A stretch of 12,882 bases of DNA from Ignavibacteriales bacterium (lineage in GTDB: Bacteria > Bacteroidota > Ignavibacteria > Ignavibacteriales > Melioribacteraceae). Within the stretch, counting starts at the first letter, position 1, and each line of letters opens with the position of its first letter. Under the pieces are notes generated by a model that was not told the DNA's origin, did no database searches, and saw only the letters and a program-made list of their open reading frames with translations. A program made the translations under genes and the position numbers. Of this stretch, positions 1 through 7,166 are shown in pieces. The stretch spans positions 1 to 12,882 of the forward strand of contig JAGVBL010000389.1 in NCBI GenBank assembly GCA_020059785.1, given 5' to 3'.

Positions 1-2
1 AT

Positions 3-863
3 CCGGTTGTAGAACGGATTCTTCCGCCCGGCGAAAAATTTACTCCTAACAGCACATTACTCTCTTCGTCGGAAGATCAGATAATTATTTTAACCGGTCC
101 CAACATGGCAGGTAAATCGGTTTATTTGAGACAGGTGGGACTTATTGTATTAATGGCGCAGATCGGTTCATTCGTACCGGCAAAGGAAGCACGAATTGGT
201 CTGGTTGATCGGATCTTTACACGAGTAGGTGCAAGCGATAATATTGCATCGGGCGAAAGTACCTTCCTTGTAGAAATGCAGGAAGCAGCAAATATCCTTA
301 ACAATGCTACCGGCAGAAGCTTAATTTTACTTGATGAAATTGGTCGCGGGACAAGTACTTTCGATGGAATTTCGATTGCATGGTCGATTACGGAATATTT
401 ACACGATCATCCGAATCTTCAGGCAAAGACATTGTTCGCTACTCATTATCACGAACTAAATGAAATGTCGGAACTTTTTCCGAGAATTAGAAATTATAAA
501 GTCGAGGTGCGCGAGTACGGTGATAAAGTGATTTTCCTCCACAAAGTTTCTCAAGGAGGTGCCGATCATAGTTACGGAATTCAAGTTGCACAAATGGCGG
601 GTCTGCCGCAATTTGTTACTTCGCGCGCAAAAGAAGTTCTTGCAAATCTTGAAAGTAAAGAACTTACTCCTTATGAAGTAAAAAAAGCAAAACTTGCTAA
701 ACTTAAAAATCAGGATAATTTGCAGATCAGTCTTTTTGAAATGAAAGATGATTCATTGCGAAAAGAAATTTCGGATTTACCCATTAATGAGCTTACACCT
801 TTGGAAGCATTAAATAAACTAAGTGAATTAAAAAAGAAAATAGATGATAAAAATGAACAATAA
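3..863 (+). CDS. mutS: DNA mismatch repair ATPase MutS, C-terminal part (5' end outside window)
   Basis: MutS recognises base mismatches as a dimer and uses ATP binding to recruit MutL. Only the last 286 residues are present; the reading frame is open from base 3 to the window edge, so the gene is cut by the window, not broken. Visible in order are the strand leading into the Walker A loop (GPNMAGKS, bases 96-119), the STFLVEM segment, the Walker B and signature region (LLDEIGRGTSTFDG, bases about 327-368), the ATHYHEL switch, and a C-terminal tail with the typical LTPLEAL motif of the helix-turn-helix dimerisation region. The ATG at base 105 lies inside Walker A and is not the start. The stop is TAA. 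The next gene begins inside the last 20 bases, suggesting co-transcription. Confidence 0.97.
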   Translation, partial: PVVERILPPGEKFTPNSTLLSSSEDQIIILTGPNMAGKSVYLRQVGLIVLMAQIGSFVPAKEARIGLVDRIFTRVGASDNIASGESTFLVEMQEAANILNNATGRSLILLDEIGRGTSTFDGISIAWSITEYLHDHPNLQAKTLFATHYHELNEMSELFPRIRNYKVEVREYGDKVIFLHKVSQGGADHSYGIQVAQMAGLPQFVTSRAKEVLANLESKELTPYEVKKAKLAKLKNQDNLQISLFEMKDDSLRKEISDLPINELTPLEALNKLSELKKKIDDKNEQ

Positions 864-1506
864 CTATCGCAGTATTTTTTCAATGGAAATCCGTTTAATC
901 AGTGTAATCAGCGTCCTATTTTTTTTATTCTTAATAACTGGTTGCGGAAAAAGCTATTCACCTGAACAGAAAGAATATATTTCCAAAATTGAAAAATCGA
1001 GAAAAGAAAAAAATGAATGGATGAAGAACGATCCCAACTCCCCGTTTAATTTCAAAGGTAAAGTTGAATTCCATGATCTGAAATATTTTGATGTTGATCC
1101 GGATTTTATTTTTAAAAGTAAGCTATATGAATACGAACCAAAGGATACAATTACAATTTTCGGTACTAAAGGAGAAGAGAGAAAAACTGTAAGGTATGGA
1201 TATGTTCAATTCAACTATTCTGGTAAAGAGTATAAGATTAATGTTTATCAGGGTGCTTCAAGAACAGGAATGGTTTACTATTCAATATGGTTTACCGACA
1301 TAACAACAAATAACGAGACTTACGGTGTTGGAAGATACATCGACTTCGAAAAGGATGAAGATCCTGATCATATTTACGAGATAGATTTTAATTTAGCTTA
1401 TAATCCTTATTGTGCTTACAGTCCGGATTACTCATGTGCAATACCTACAAAGGAAGATTACATTCCAATTGCAATTAAATCCGGCGAAAAAAAATTTCAT
1501 GATTAA
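844..1506 (+). CDS. DUF1684-family lipoprotein
   Basis: Predicted membrane-anchored lipoprotein of 220 residues. A hydrophobic stretch (about residues 16-32) ends in a lipobox LITGC with Cys34 as the lipidated residue. The body matches what I know of DUF1684 (COG3358): a RKEKNEWMKNDPNSPF segment (53-68), a TYGVGRYIDFE segment (159-169), and the signature with DFNLAYNPYCAYSP (181-194) and SCAIP, ending in SGEKKF. The family has no established biochemical role known to me, so no function is assigned. The start is uncertain. ATG at 844 or 853 overlaps mutS and gives a long 30-33-residue signal peptide, while ATG at 883 gives a typical 20-residue one without overlap. None has a clear Shine-Dalgarno. 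It sits 17 bases before aroF. Confidence 0.88.
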   Translation: MIKMNNNYRSIFSMEIRLISVISVLFFLFLITGCGKSYSPEQKEYISKIEKSRKEKNEWMKNDPNSPFNFKGKVEFHDLKYFDVDPDFIFKSKLYEYEPKDTITIFGTKGEERKTVRYGYVQFNYSGKEYKINVYQGASRTGMVYYSIWFTDITTNNETYGVGRYIDFEKDEDPDHIYEIDFNLAYNPYCAYSPDYSCAIPTKEDYIPIAIKSGEKKFHD

Positions 1507-1523
1507 AATTTGCGGAGACTAAA

Positions 1524-2537
1524 GTGGTTATTATTCTAGAAAAAAATGCAACAGAAGGACAAATTGAAGATGTAATAAGACATCTGGAATCTTACGGATT
1601 TCAGGTTCACAAATCGACTGGTGTAGAAAGAACAATAATTGGTGCAATTGGCGTTCAACCGAATTTCGATACAAGGAAGATTAGCATACTTGACGGAGTA
1701 TCAGAAGTTTACCGTATTACTACACCGTATAAACTTGCCAGCAGAAGCTTTCACGAAGAGAATACGGTCATAAAAATTAAAGATGTAGAAATTGGCGGGA
1801 ATAAAGTTGTATTGATTGCCGGTCCCTGTTCAATTGAGAATGAAGATCAGATATTCAGAATGGCAAAAGTTGTTAAAGATGCCGGTGGTAGAATACTACG
1901 CGGAGGCGCTTTCAAACCGCGCACTTCACCCTATTCGTTTCAGGGATTGGGCGAAGAAGGATTAAAACTGATTAGAGCCGCTGCAGATGAAAATGATATG
2001 CTTGTAATTTCCGAAGTGATGCAAATTGATCATATAGAATTGATGGAACCTTTCGTCGATATTTATCAGGTTGGTGCGCGCAACATGCAGAACTTTTCGC
2101 TTATTAAGGAACTTGGTAAAACTACAAAACCTGTTATGCTTAAACGCGGAATTGCCGCAACAATAGAAGAATGGTTGATGTCTGCAGAATATATTCTATC
2201 CAGCGGCAACAGAGATGTTTTTCTATGCGAGCGCGGTATAAGAACATTTGAGCAATACACACGTAATACTTTCGATCTATCTGCTATTCCTGTCGTTCAT
2301 AAAAAAAGCCACCTTCCCATAATCGGCGACCCCTCGCATGCAACTGGATTGAGGGATCAGGTACCGCCAATGGCTCGTGCTGCCGTTGCTGCCGGTGCAG
2401 ATGGATTGATGATAGAAATTCATGACGATCCTGAAAACGCTCTATCCGATGGCCCGCAAGCTCTGCTTCCAAGTTCATTTACAAAACTTGTCGATGAACT
2501 ACGTTTAATAGCAAGAGCAATTGGAAGGGAATTGTAA
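1524..2537 (+). CDS. aroF: 3-deoxy-7-phosphoheptulonate (DAHP) synthase, type I-beta with N-terminal ferredoxin-like domain
   Basis: Cytosolic enzyme that condenses phosphoenolpyruvate with erythrose 4-phosphate to make DAHP, the first step of aromatic amino acid synthesis. The 337 residues align end to end with the Thermotoga maritima type I-beta enzyme as I recall it. Residues 1-70 form the ferredoxin-like regulatory domain that in that family mediates Tyr/Phe feedback. The barrel follows with AGPCS (metal ligand Cys102), KPRTSPYSFQG (Lys131), GARNMQNF, LKRG, DPSH (metal ligand His272), Glu298 and Asp309, so all four metal ligands are present. The start is GTG, chosen because it is preceded by GGAG at 1514-1517 and matches the family N-terminus. 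The stop TAA abuts the tyrA start with no gap, so the two are probably translated from one message. Confidence 0.97.
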   Translation: MVIILEKNATEGQIEDVIRHLESYGFQVHKSTGVERTIIGAIGVQPNFDTRKISILDGVSEVYRITTPYKLASRSFHEENTVIKIKDVEIGGNKVVLIAGPCSIENEDQIFRMAKVVKDAGGRILRGGAFKPRTSPYSFQGLGEEGLKLIRAAADENDMLVISEVMQIDHIELMEPFVDIYQVGARNMQNFSLIKELGKTTKPVMLKRGIAATIEEWLMSAEYILSSGNRDVFLCERGIRTFEQYTRNTFDLSAIPVVHKKSHLPIIGDPSHATGLRDQVPPMARAAVAAGADGLMIEIHDDPENALSDGPQALLPSSFTKLVDELRLIARAIGREL

Positions 2538-3611
2538 TTGGCTGTAAGCATATCAATAATTGGTTTAGGATTAATGGGCGGTTCAATTGCTAAGGCACTT
2601 AAGCAATTAACCGATATTAACATAAGTGCATATGATAAGCAGGAAGTACTTAATGCAGCTTATTACGCAAACATAATTGACCGGAAATTGGATAATATTG
2701 AACAATCTATTGAGAGTGAAATAATTTTTCTATGCCTACCTGTTGATGAATCTTTAAGAGTATTTGAAAAGTTAATCCCGCTGTTAAAAAAGGATCAGAT
2801 TATTACGGATGTATGCGGGGTTAAATCACCTTTTCAGGAATTGTGGAATCGTTCTTTCTCAAATGGTATTTACGTCGGTGGACATCCAATGACAGGTAAA
2901 GAAGTAAGCGGTTATCAAAATTCAGATCCAACCTTATTTGAGAATGCTGTTTACATTCTATCTGATACCGAATCAAAAAATCAGAAAATAAATCCGCTAT
3001 TAGATATAATAAACTTATTAGGGTCTCGGATAATTTTTCTGAATTCTAAAGTACACGATATTGTTGTTGCATCAGTAAGTCATCTTCCACAATTAATTGC
3101 AGTATCTTTAATAAACTCCGCAAGTTTGAAAGAGAACGATATAAACTTTTTCGATTTTGCAGCCGGCGGATTCAGGGACATGACAAGAATTGCATCAAGT
3201 GATTTTGAAATCTGGAAATCAGTTTTCGGATATAATAAGAAAAACATTGTATATGCAATCGACAATTTCATAAATGATCTGCAAAACATGAAAAAAATTA
3301 TTGCATCAGGAGATTCTAATTCAACACAGAAAAAATTTGAAAGTGCTCGAATCAAACGCGATGAAATACCCAGGAATACAAAAGGTTTTATTACTTCCCT
3401 GTTCGATATTTTCGTTTATGTAAAGGATGAGCCGGGTGTACTTGCAAAATTAACTTCACTTTTATACCAGAAAGGAATTAATATCAAGGATCTTGAACTG
3501 TTGAAAGTTCGCGAAGGGACTGGCGGAACATTCAGAATTGCATTCGAAAGTGAATTAATATCGAAAGAAGCCAAAAAAGTATTAACCGAGAACGGATTCA
3601 AGGTTAACTGA
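2538..3611 (+). CDS. tyrA: prephenate dehydrogenase with C-terminal ACT domain
   Basis: Oxidatively decarboxylates prephenate to 4-hydroxyphenylpyruvate, the committed step to tyrosine. Of 357 residues, 1-30 carry the nucleotide-binding GLGLMGG loop (9-15). GGHPMTGKE (114-122) holds the conserved substrate-binding/catalytic His116. SHLPQL (181-186) and GGFRDMTRIASS (210-221) are family motifs of the helical dimerisation domain. Residues 289-357 form an ACT domain with DEPGVLAKL, the usual site of tyrosine feedback. The start is TTG directly after the aroF stop, with a strong GGAAGGGA at 2523-2530 inside the end of aroF. No chorismate mutase domain is fused, so prephenate must come from another gene. 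The stop is TGA. Confidence 0.95.
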   Translation: MAVSISIIGLGLMGGSIAKALKQLTDINISAYDKQEVLNAAYYANIIDRKLDNIEQSIESEIIFLCLPVDESLRVFEKLIPLLKKDQIITDVCGVKSPFQELWNRSFSNGIYVGGHPMTGKEVSGYQNSDPTLFENAVYILSDTESKNQKINPLLDIINLLGSRIIFLNSKVHDIVVASVSHLPQLIAVSLINSASLKENDINFFDFAAGGFRDMTRIASSDFEIWKSVFGYNKKNIVYAIDNFINDLQNMKKIIASGDSNSTQKKFESARIKRDEIPRNTKGFITSLFDIFVYVKDEPGVLAKLTSLLYQKGINIKDLELLKVREGTGGTFRIAFESELISKEAKKVLTENGFKVN

Positions 3612-3679
3612 AATAATAGTATAAATCCAACCTAATTGTTATTTTTACGCCGCAAAATTAGAAATTATGGAGAATTTTT

Positions 3680-4243
3680 ATGTCAACAACTTCCGATTTC
3701 AGAACCGGAATGGTACTAAGATGGAATAATGAATTGTGGACAATTGTAGAGTTTCAACATGTTAATCCGGGAAACTGGCGAGCATTCGTAAGAACAAAAT
3801 TGAAAAATATGAAGACGGGAAAAGTTGTTGAAAACAGGTTCCGTTCTGGTGAAGCTGTTGATGATGTACGCGTTGAAAGGCATCAGTATCAATACCTTTA
3901 CCGCGATGGCGCCGATTTTGTTTTAATGCACAATGAAACATACGAGCAAATAAATATTTCACCTGAATTAATTGGTGAAGGTCAGCAGTTTCTAAAAGAA
4001 AATACCAATATCGATCTGCTTCTTGATGGAACACAAATTGTTGCTGTAGAATTACCATTATTTGTTAATTTAAGAGTAACCTATACTGAGCCGGGCGTTA
4101 AGGGAGATACGGCTACAAATACTTTAAAGCCGGCAAAACTTGAAACCGGCGCTACAGTAAATGTCCCACTCTTTGTTAATGAAGGTGACTTATTAAAGAT
4201 TGATACACGAACCGGTGAGTATGTTGAACGTGTAAAAGAATAA
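3680..4243 (+). CDS. efp: translation elongation factor P, with Asn at the usual Lys34 tip position
   Basis: EF-P binds between the ribosomal P and E sites and relieves stalling at consecutive prolines. The 187-residue length is standard, and the N-terminal KOW-like domain, central OB domain and C-terminal OB domain (VNVPLFVNEGDLLKIDTRTGEYVERVK) are all intact. The N-terminal loop reads HVNPGNWRAF, so the position that is Lys34 in E. coli, where beta-lysine is attached, is Asn32 here. From memory, Chlorobi EF-Ps carry a similar PGN loop. The factor therefore cannot be lysylated as in E. coli or rhamnosylated as in Arg-type EF-Ps, and no modification gene lies nearby. GGAG at 3669-3672 supports the ATG. 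A weak possible promoter (TTCAAG at 3597, TATAAA at 3620, 17-base spacing) precedes it. Confidence 0.96.
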   Translation: MSTTSDFRTGMVLRWNNELWTIVEFQHVNPGNWRAFVRTKLKNMKTGKVVENRFRSGEAVDDVRVERHQYQYLYRDGADFVLMHNETYEQINISPELIGEGQQFLKENTNIDLLLDGTQIVAVELPLFVNLRVTYTEPGVKGDTATNTLKPAKLETGATVNVPLFVNEGDLLKIDTRTGEYVERVKE

Positions 4244-4270
4244 TTTTGGATGATACATAAATTAGAAATT

Positions 4271-4330
4271 CTTGCTCATGATCTTGCTCTTGCTCATGAT
4301 CTTGCTCTTCATCTTGCTCTTGCTCATGAT
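4271..4330. repeat. 60-base tandem hexamer array between convergent genes
   Basis: Ten hexamers in a row without interruption. Six are CTTGCT, three are CATGAT and one is CTTCAT. They are arranged in a higher-order 18-base unit (CTTGCT, CATGAT, CTTGCT) at 4271-4288 and 4289-4306. A shortened variant unit follows at 4307-4318, and a further unit (4319-4330) then loses its third hexamer. The array fills most of the gap between the 3' ends of efp and the FAD-dependent dehydrogenase. Read on the minus strand it is an AGCAAG-rich purine tract. No spacer sequences are present, so it is not a CRISPR. I see no hairpin with a T-tract. Confidence 0.9.
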
Positions 4331-4341
4331 CTAATATCCAC

Positions 4342-5898
4342 TCATTGCAATATATATTTAAGAGCAGCGTCGGCACATCTTTCACCATCAATCGCTGCAG
4401 AAACGATTCCTCCGGCATAACCGGCACCTTCTCCAGCCGGGAAGAGTCCATTCAATTCGATGTGCATTAGTGTGCTGTTGTCCCGAGGAATTCTTATTGG
4501 TGAACTTGTTCTGGTTTCGGCAGCAAGAATCTGTCCTTCATCAGTTAAGTAACCCTTCATTTTGTTATTGAATTGCAACAAGGATTTTTTCAATCCAGTA
4601 ACAATATTATGCGGTAATAATTCATGTAAAGGTGAACTGATTGTCCCCGGTATATAAGATGTATCCGGCAGTGAATTAGAAATTTTTTCATTAACAAAAT
4701 CTGTAATTCTTTGAGCCGGTGCTTGTTGTGTTTTACCACCTTCTTCGAATGCAATTTTTTCAACATGCTTCTGATATTCCAGTCCGGCAAATACACCATA
4801 ACGTTCAAATTCACACCAATCTTTCTCATCTATTGAGACTACCAGCCCGGAGTTCGCAAATGGTGAATCGCGTCTTGATACGCTCATTCCGTTTAATACA
4901 AGTTCTCCGGGCGATGTTGATGCCGGAATAATTATTCCGCCCGGACACATACAGAAGGAGTAAACACCTTTGTCATTTACCTGACATGCGAGGTTATAAC
5001 TTGAAGCTGGGAGGTTTACATCTCTCACTTTAGAGTGATATTGAATTTCATCAATCAATGATTGCGGATGTTCTATACGGACACCCATTGCAAAAGGTTT
5101 GGCTTCAAGTTTTATATTTCTTTTGTTAAGAAGATAATAAATATCACGTGCAGAATGACCTACAGCAAGAATTACAGCATCAGCAAGGATTTCCTGATTA
5201 CTATTTACAATTACGCCACGTAAAGAATTATTAGAAATTACAAGATCCGTCACTTTTGAATTGAAGTGAATTTCGCCACCACACTTAAGAACAGTTTCGC
5301 GAATTGAAGCTACAACTTTGGGCAGATTGTTAGAACCGATATGCGGATGAGCATCAATTAATATTTCTTGTTGTGCCCCATGCTGAACAAGTAATGTAAG
5401 AATTTTATTTACATCACCTCGTTTTGTAGAGCGAGTATAAAGTTTACCATCGCTGTAAGTCCCCGCTCCACCCTCGCCAAAGCAATAATTCGAATCAGGG
5501 TTGACAATTCCTTCCTGTTGAATTGAACGCAAATCCCTCCGCCGGGATTGTACATCCTTTCCTCTTTCAAAAATTACCGGCTTAATACCCAGCTCTATTA
5601 AGCGTAAAGCTGCGAACATACCGGCGGGACCGAATCCAACTATAATTATTTTTTTATCAGAGTTAACCGGTCTGAATTCAACTCTATTGTAAATATCCTT
5701 TGGCTTTTCATTTACATAGACTATTACCTTTACCCGGTAAACCGGATTTTTACTTCTTGCATCAACCGATCTGCGAATTGTTTGAACTGCAGAAATCTCT
5801 TCATCAGCTAACTGTAACTTATGGGCTGTTGAAGAATGAAGATAGTTGTAATCGTTAATAAATTTAGGTGGGATTACTAATTCTATTTCTTTTTTCAT
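4342..5898 (-). CDS. FAD-dependent dehydrogenase of the COG2509 type
   Basis: Soluble flavoprotein of 518 residues; substrate unknown. Residues 1-80 form an N-terminal alpha/beta domain typical of this family. The dinucleotide-binding loop follows as IIIVGFGPAGMFAAL (84-98), with Glu111 ending the second strand of the Rossmann fold. GEGGAGTYSDGKLYTR (141-156) is a family hallmark. A second motif, ILAVGHSARD, marks the return to the FAD domain, and the C-terminal GLFPAGEGAGYAGGI closes the FAD site. The length and motifs match what I recall of uncharacterised FAD-dependent dehydrogenases such as Vibrio VP0956. ATG at 5898 is chosen because AGAGGA lies four bases upstream (5903-5908); a longer TTG reading from 5928 has no such signal and would begin inside the heptamer repeat. 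The stop is TGA. Confidence 0.9.
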   Translation of the reverse strand: MKKEIELVIPPKFINDYNYLHSSTAHKLQLADEEISAVQTIRRSVDARSKNPVYRVKVIVYVNEKPKDIYNRVEFRPVNSDKKIIIVGFGPAGMFAALRLIELGIKPVIFERGKDVQSRRRDLRSIQQEGIVNPDSNYCFGEGGAGTYSDGKLYTRSTKRGDVNKILTLLVQHGAQQEILIDAHPHIGSNNLPKVVASIRETVLKCGGEIHFNSKVTDLVISNNSLRGVIVNSNQEILADAVILAVGHSARDIYYLLNKRNIKLEAKPFAMGVRIEHPQSLIDEIQYHSKVRDVNLPASSYNLACQVNDKGVYSFCMCPGGIIIPASTSPGELVLNGMSVSRRDSPFANSGLVVSIDEKDWCEFERYGVFAGLEYQKHVEKIAFEEGGKTQQAPAQRITDFVNEKISNSLPDTSYIPGTISSPLHELLPHNIVTGLKKSLLQFNNKMKGYLTDEGQILAAETRTSSPIRIPRDNSTLMHIELNGLFPAGEGAGYAGGIVSAAIDGERCADAALKYILQ

Positions 5899-5926
5899 AT
5901 TGTCCTCTGTTGGGAGGAAGAAAGTC

Positions 5927-5961
5927 AATTGAGAATTGAGAATTGAAAATGGAGAATTAAT
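5927..5961 (+). repeat. heptamer array, left (3') flank of the four-helix-bundle gene
   Basis: Five consecutive heptamers on the plus strand: AATTGAG at 5927 and 5934, AATTGAA at 5941, AATGGAG at 5948, and AATTAAT at 5955. The last units run into the end of the gene on the minus strand and include its stop codon. The array mirrors the one at 6335-6368. Confidence 0.85.
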
Positions 5962-5965
5962 TCTC
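5952..5965. repeat. 14-base perfect palindrome over the stop codon of the four-helix-bundle gene
   Basis: GAGAATTAATTCTC is a perfect palindrome. It covers the last two sense codons and the TAA stop of the small gene, plus the first bases after it. It joins the coding sequence to the flanking heptamer array. Confidence 0.8.
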
Positions 5966-6334
5966 TTTTAATTTTTTTATGATTGAGATCAATAGTCTGA
6001 TCAATTCTACACAATCACTGATTAAACTTACAAATTCTTTTTCATTTATTATGGCAGATTCTTTTAATAATTTTAACCAGTATTCTGTTTCTCTAGCTTC
6101 TTTTAATGCAATTGAAAGCTTATTTATAAAATCTCTCTTTGAAGCTGCTTCCTGGGATTCTGCTACATTTGCACCAATTGAAGTCCCGCTATTTAATAAT
6201 TGTTTAAAAATGTCATTTAAGTAAAATTCATTTTTGATGTGCATCATATAGAATTTTATTATTCTAACACCGAATCTAAAACTCTTTTCAAGGATTGGAT
6301 TTCCATATTCAATATTTTTTTCAAATACTTTCAT
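5957..6334 (-). CDS. four-helix-bundle protein (S23 / 23S rRNA intervening-sequence family)
   Basis: Small protein of 125 residues, nearly all predicted helix. The core motif SGTSIGANVAES (49-60), followed by KRDFINKLSIALKEARETEYWL (residues 66-87), is the hallmark of the TIGR02436 family. Founding members are encoded in intervening sequences inside 23S rRNA genes of Leptospira and Coxiella, and the fold is shared with the Avd accessory protein of diversity-generating retroelements. Function is unknown; a nucleic-acid-binding role is inferred from the basic surface and relatives. Here it lies between protein genes, not in rRNA. ATG at 6334 follows directly on the heptamer array with no Shine-Dalgarno, and the stop TAA sits inside a palindrome. 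The gene is exactly framed by inverted repeats. Confidence 0.93.
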   Translation of the reverse strand: MKVFEKNIEYGNPILEKSFRFGVRIIKFYMMHIKNEFYLNDIFKQLLNSGTSIGANVAESQEAASKRDFINKLSIALKEARETEYWLKLLKESAIINEKEFVSLISDCVELIRLLISIIKKLKEN

Positions 6335-6368
6335 TTAATTCTCAATTCGCCATTCTCAATTGTCAATT
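6335..6368 (-). repeat. heptamer array, right (5') flank of the four-helix-bundle gene
   Basis: Read on the minus strand, heptamers follow one another: AATTGAC (6368-6362), AATTGAG (6361-6355), AATGGCG (6354-6348), AATTGAG (6347-6341), then AATTAA (6340-6335) directly before the ATG. It is the inverted counterpart of the array at 5927-5961 and fills the whole gap between the upstream dehydrogenase and the small gene. Confidence 0.85.
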
Positions 6369-7158
6369 AATACATCGCCCTGATCACTCCCCCGTCAACT
6401 GCAATGGTTGAACCGGTAATAAATCCAGCTTGTTCTGAAGCAAGATAAACAACGAGCGATCCAACTTCATCCGGACGTGCGAGCCGTTTCATCGGAACAT
6501 CGTTTGCCATAGAGGCAAGCACATGTTCATGAGAATCGCCGCTTAACTTTGCTCTGTTAACTGCAAGTTCATACAACCGTGCTGTAAGTGTATAACCCGG
6601 TGCAACATTATTAACTGTAATATTGTACTTACCTACCTGGTTACTAATAGTCTTAGCCCATGCAGTAACAGCACTTCTAAGTGAATTCGAAAGGATAAGA
6701 TTATCAACCGGTTGTTTTACTGATAATGATGTAATGTTAATTATCCTTCCCCAGTTTTTAGATTTCATACCCGGAAGAACTAATTTGGTAAATCTAATTG
6801 CACTCATTAATATCTGATCAAAAGCGTCCTGCCAGTTATTATCGGATAAATCTTCAAAAAAGCCCGGGATAGGACCGCCGCAATTATTTACAAGTATGTC
6901 AATATCACCATAGTTTTTTGTTACTATATTAACAGTATTTTCAATATCGGCAATTTTGTCAATATCGCAGACAACCCAAAGCGGTTCCTGGGAATAAAGG
7001 GATTTAATTTCCTGAGCTGCTTTAATAAGATTGTCTTTATTTCTGGAACAGATAGCAACTTTACAACCTTCTTTAATAAACAATTCTGCTGTTGCTCTTC
7101 CAATTCCAAGACTTGCAGCAGTTATTAAAACAGTTTTACCTTTAAGATGTAATTCCAT
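6367..7158 (-). CDS. short-chain dehydrogenase/reductase-like protein lacking the catalytic Tyr and Lys
   Basis: Rossmann-fold protein of 263 residues, probably cytosolic. The cofactor loop reads TAASLGIG (13-20) with Ala14 where classical SDRs have Gly. NNCGG (91-95) replaces NNAG, and Ser144 in INITS is the usual catalytic Ser. The YxxxK motif is replaced by Ser157 and Arg161 (LSNSLR). The C-terminal PMKRLARPDEVGSLVVYLAS and ITGSTIAVDGG are normal for FabG-like SDRs. This pattern fits the subgroup described as BKR-like SDR (imperfect NAD motif and tetrad), whose reaction is not established. The start is supported by GAGGTGAT (7168-7161), which overlaps the marC stop; the genes are 8 bases apart, so they are probably translationally coupled. 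The stop TAA touches the heptamer repeat. Confidence 0.92.
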   Translation of the reverse strand: MELHLKGKTVLITAASLGIGRATAELFIKEGCKVAICSRNKDNLIKAAQEIKSLYSQEPLWVVCDIDKIADIENTVNIVTKNYGDIDILVNNCGGPIPGFFEDLSDNNWQDAFDQILMSAIRFTKLVLPGMKSKNWGRIINITSLSVKQPVDNLILSNSLRSAVTAWAKTISNQVGKYNITVNNVAPGYTLTARLYELAVNRAKLSGDSHEHVLASMANDVPMKRLARPDEVGSLVVYLASEQAGFITGSTIAVDGGVIRAMY

Positions 7159-7166
7159 AAATCACC

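Larger units (their letters stand above)
5924..6368 (-). mobile_element. putative four-helix-bundle cassette bounded by inverted heptamer arrays
   Basis: The unit consists of one small gene (5957-6334) with mirrored AATTGAG-type heptamer arrays on both sides and nothing else. The outer edges carry a 7-base direct repeat, GTCAATT, at 5924-5930 and 6362-6368, which could be a target-site duplication, although AATT is also part of the heptamer. The right edge touches the stop codon of the neighbouring dehydrogenase, and the left edge ends about 25 bases before the start of the FAD gene. No transposase, reverse transcriptase or rRNA sequence is present. Calling it a mobile unit is inference from the symmetric architecture. 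Confidence 0.45.

Noticed and set aside
3762..4058. Antisense frame inside efp
   Set aside because: It is a shadow of a well-conserved gene on the other strand, with no independent signal.
4271..4330. CRISPR-like array
   Set aside because: Units are contiguous hexamers with no unique spacers and no cas genes.
4176..4451. Minus-strand frame encoding a repetitive DHEQEQ-like peptide
   Set aside because: It is simply the hexamer array read as codons, overlaps the ends of two real genes, and has no start signal.
5899..5928. Longer FAD dehydrogenase starting with TTG at 5928
   Set aside because: The ten extra residues have no family match and begin in the repeat flank; ATG at 5898 has AGAGGA in front of it.
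5924..6368. True 23S rRNA intervening sequence
   Set aside because: Neighbouring sequence is protein-coding on both sides; no rRNA is present.
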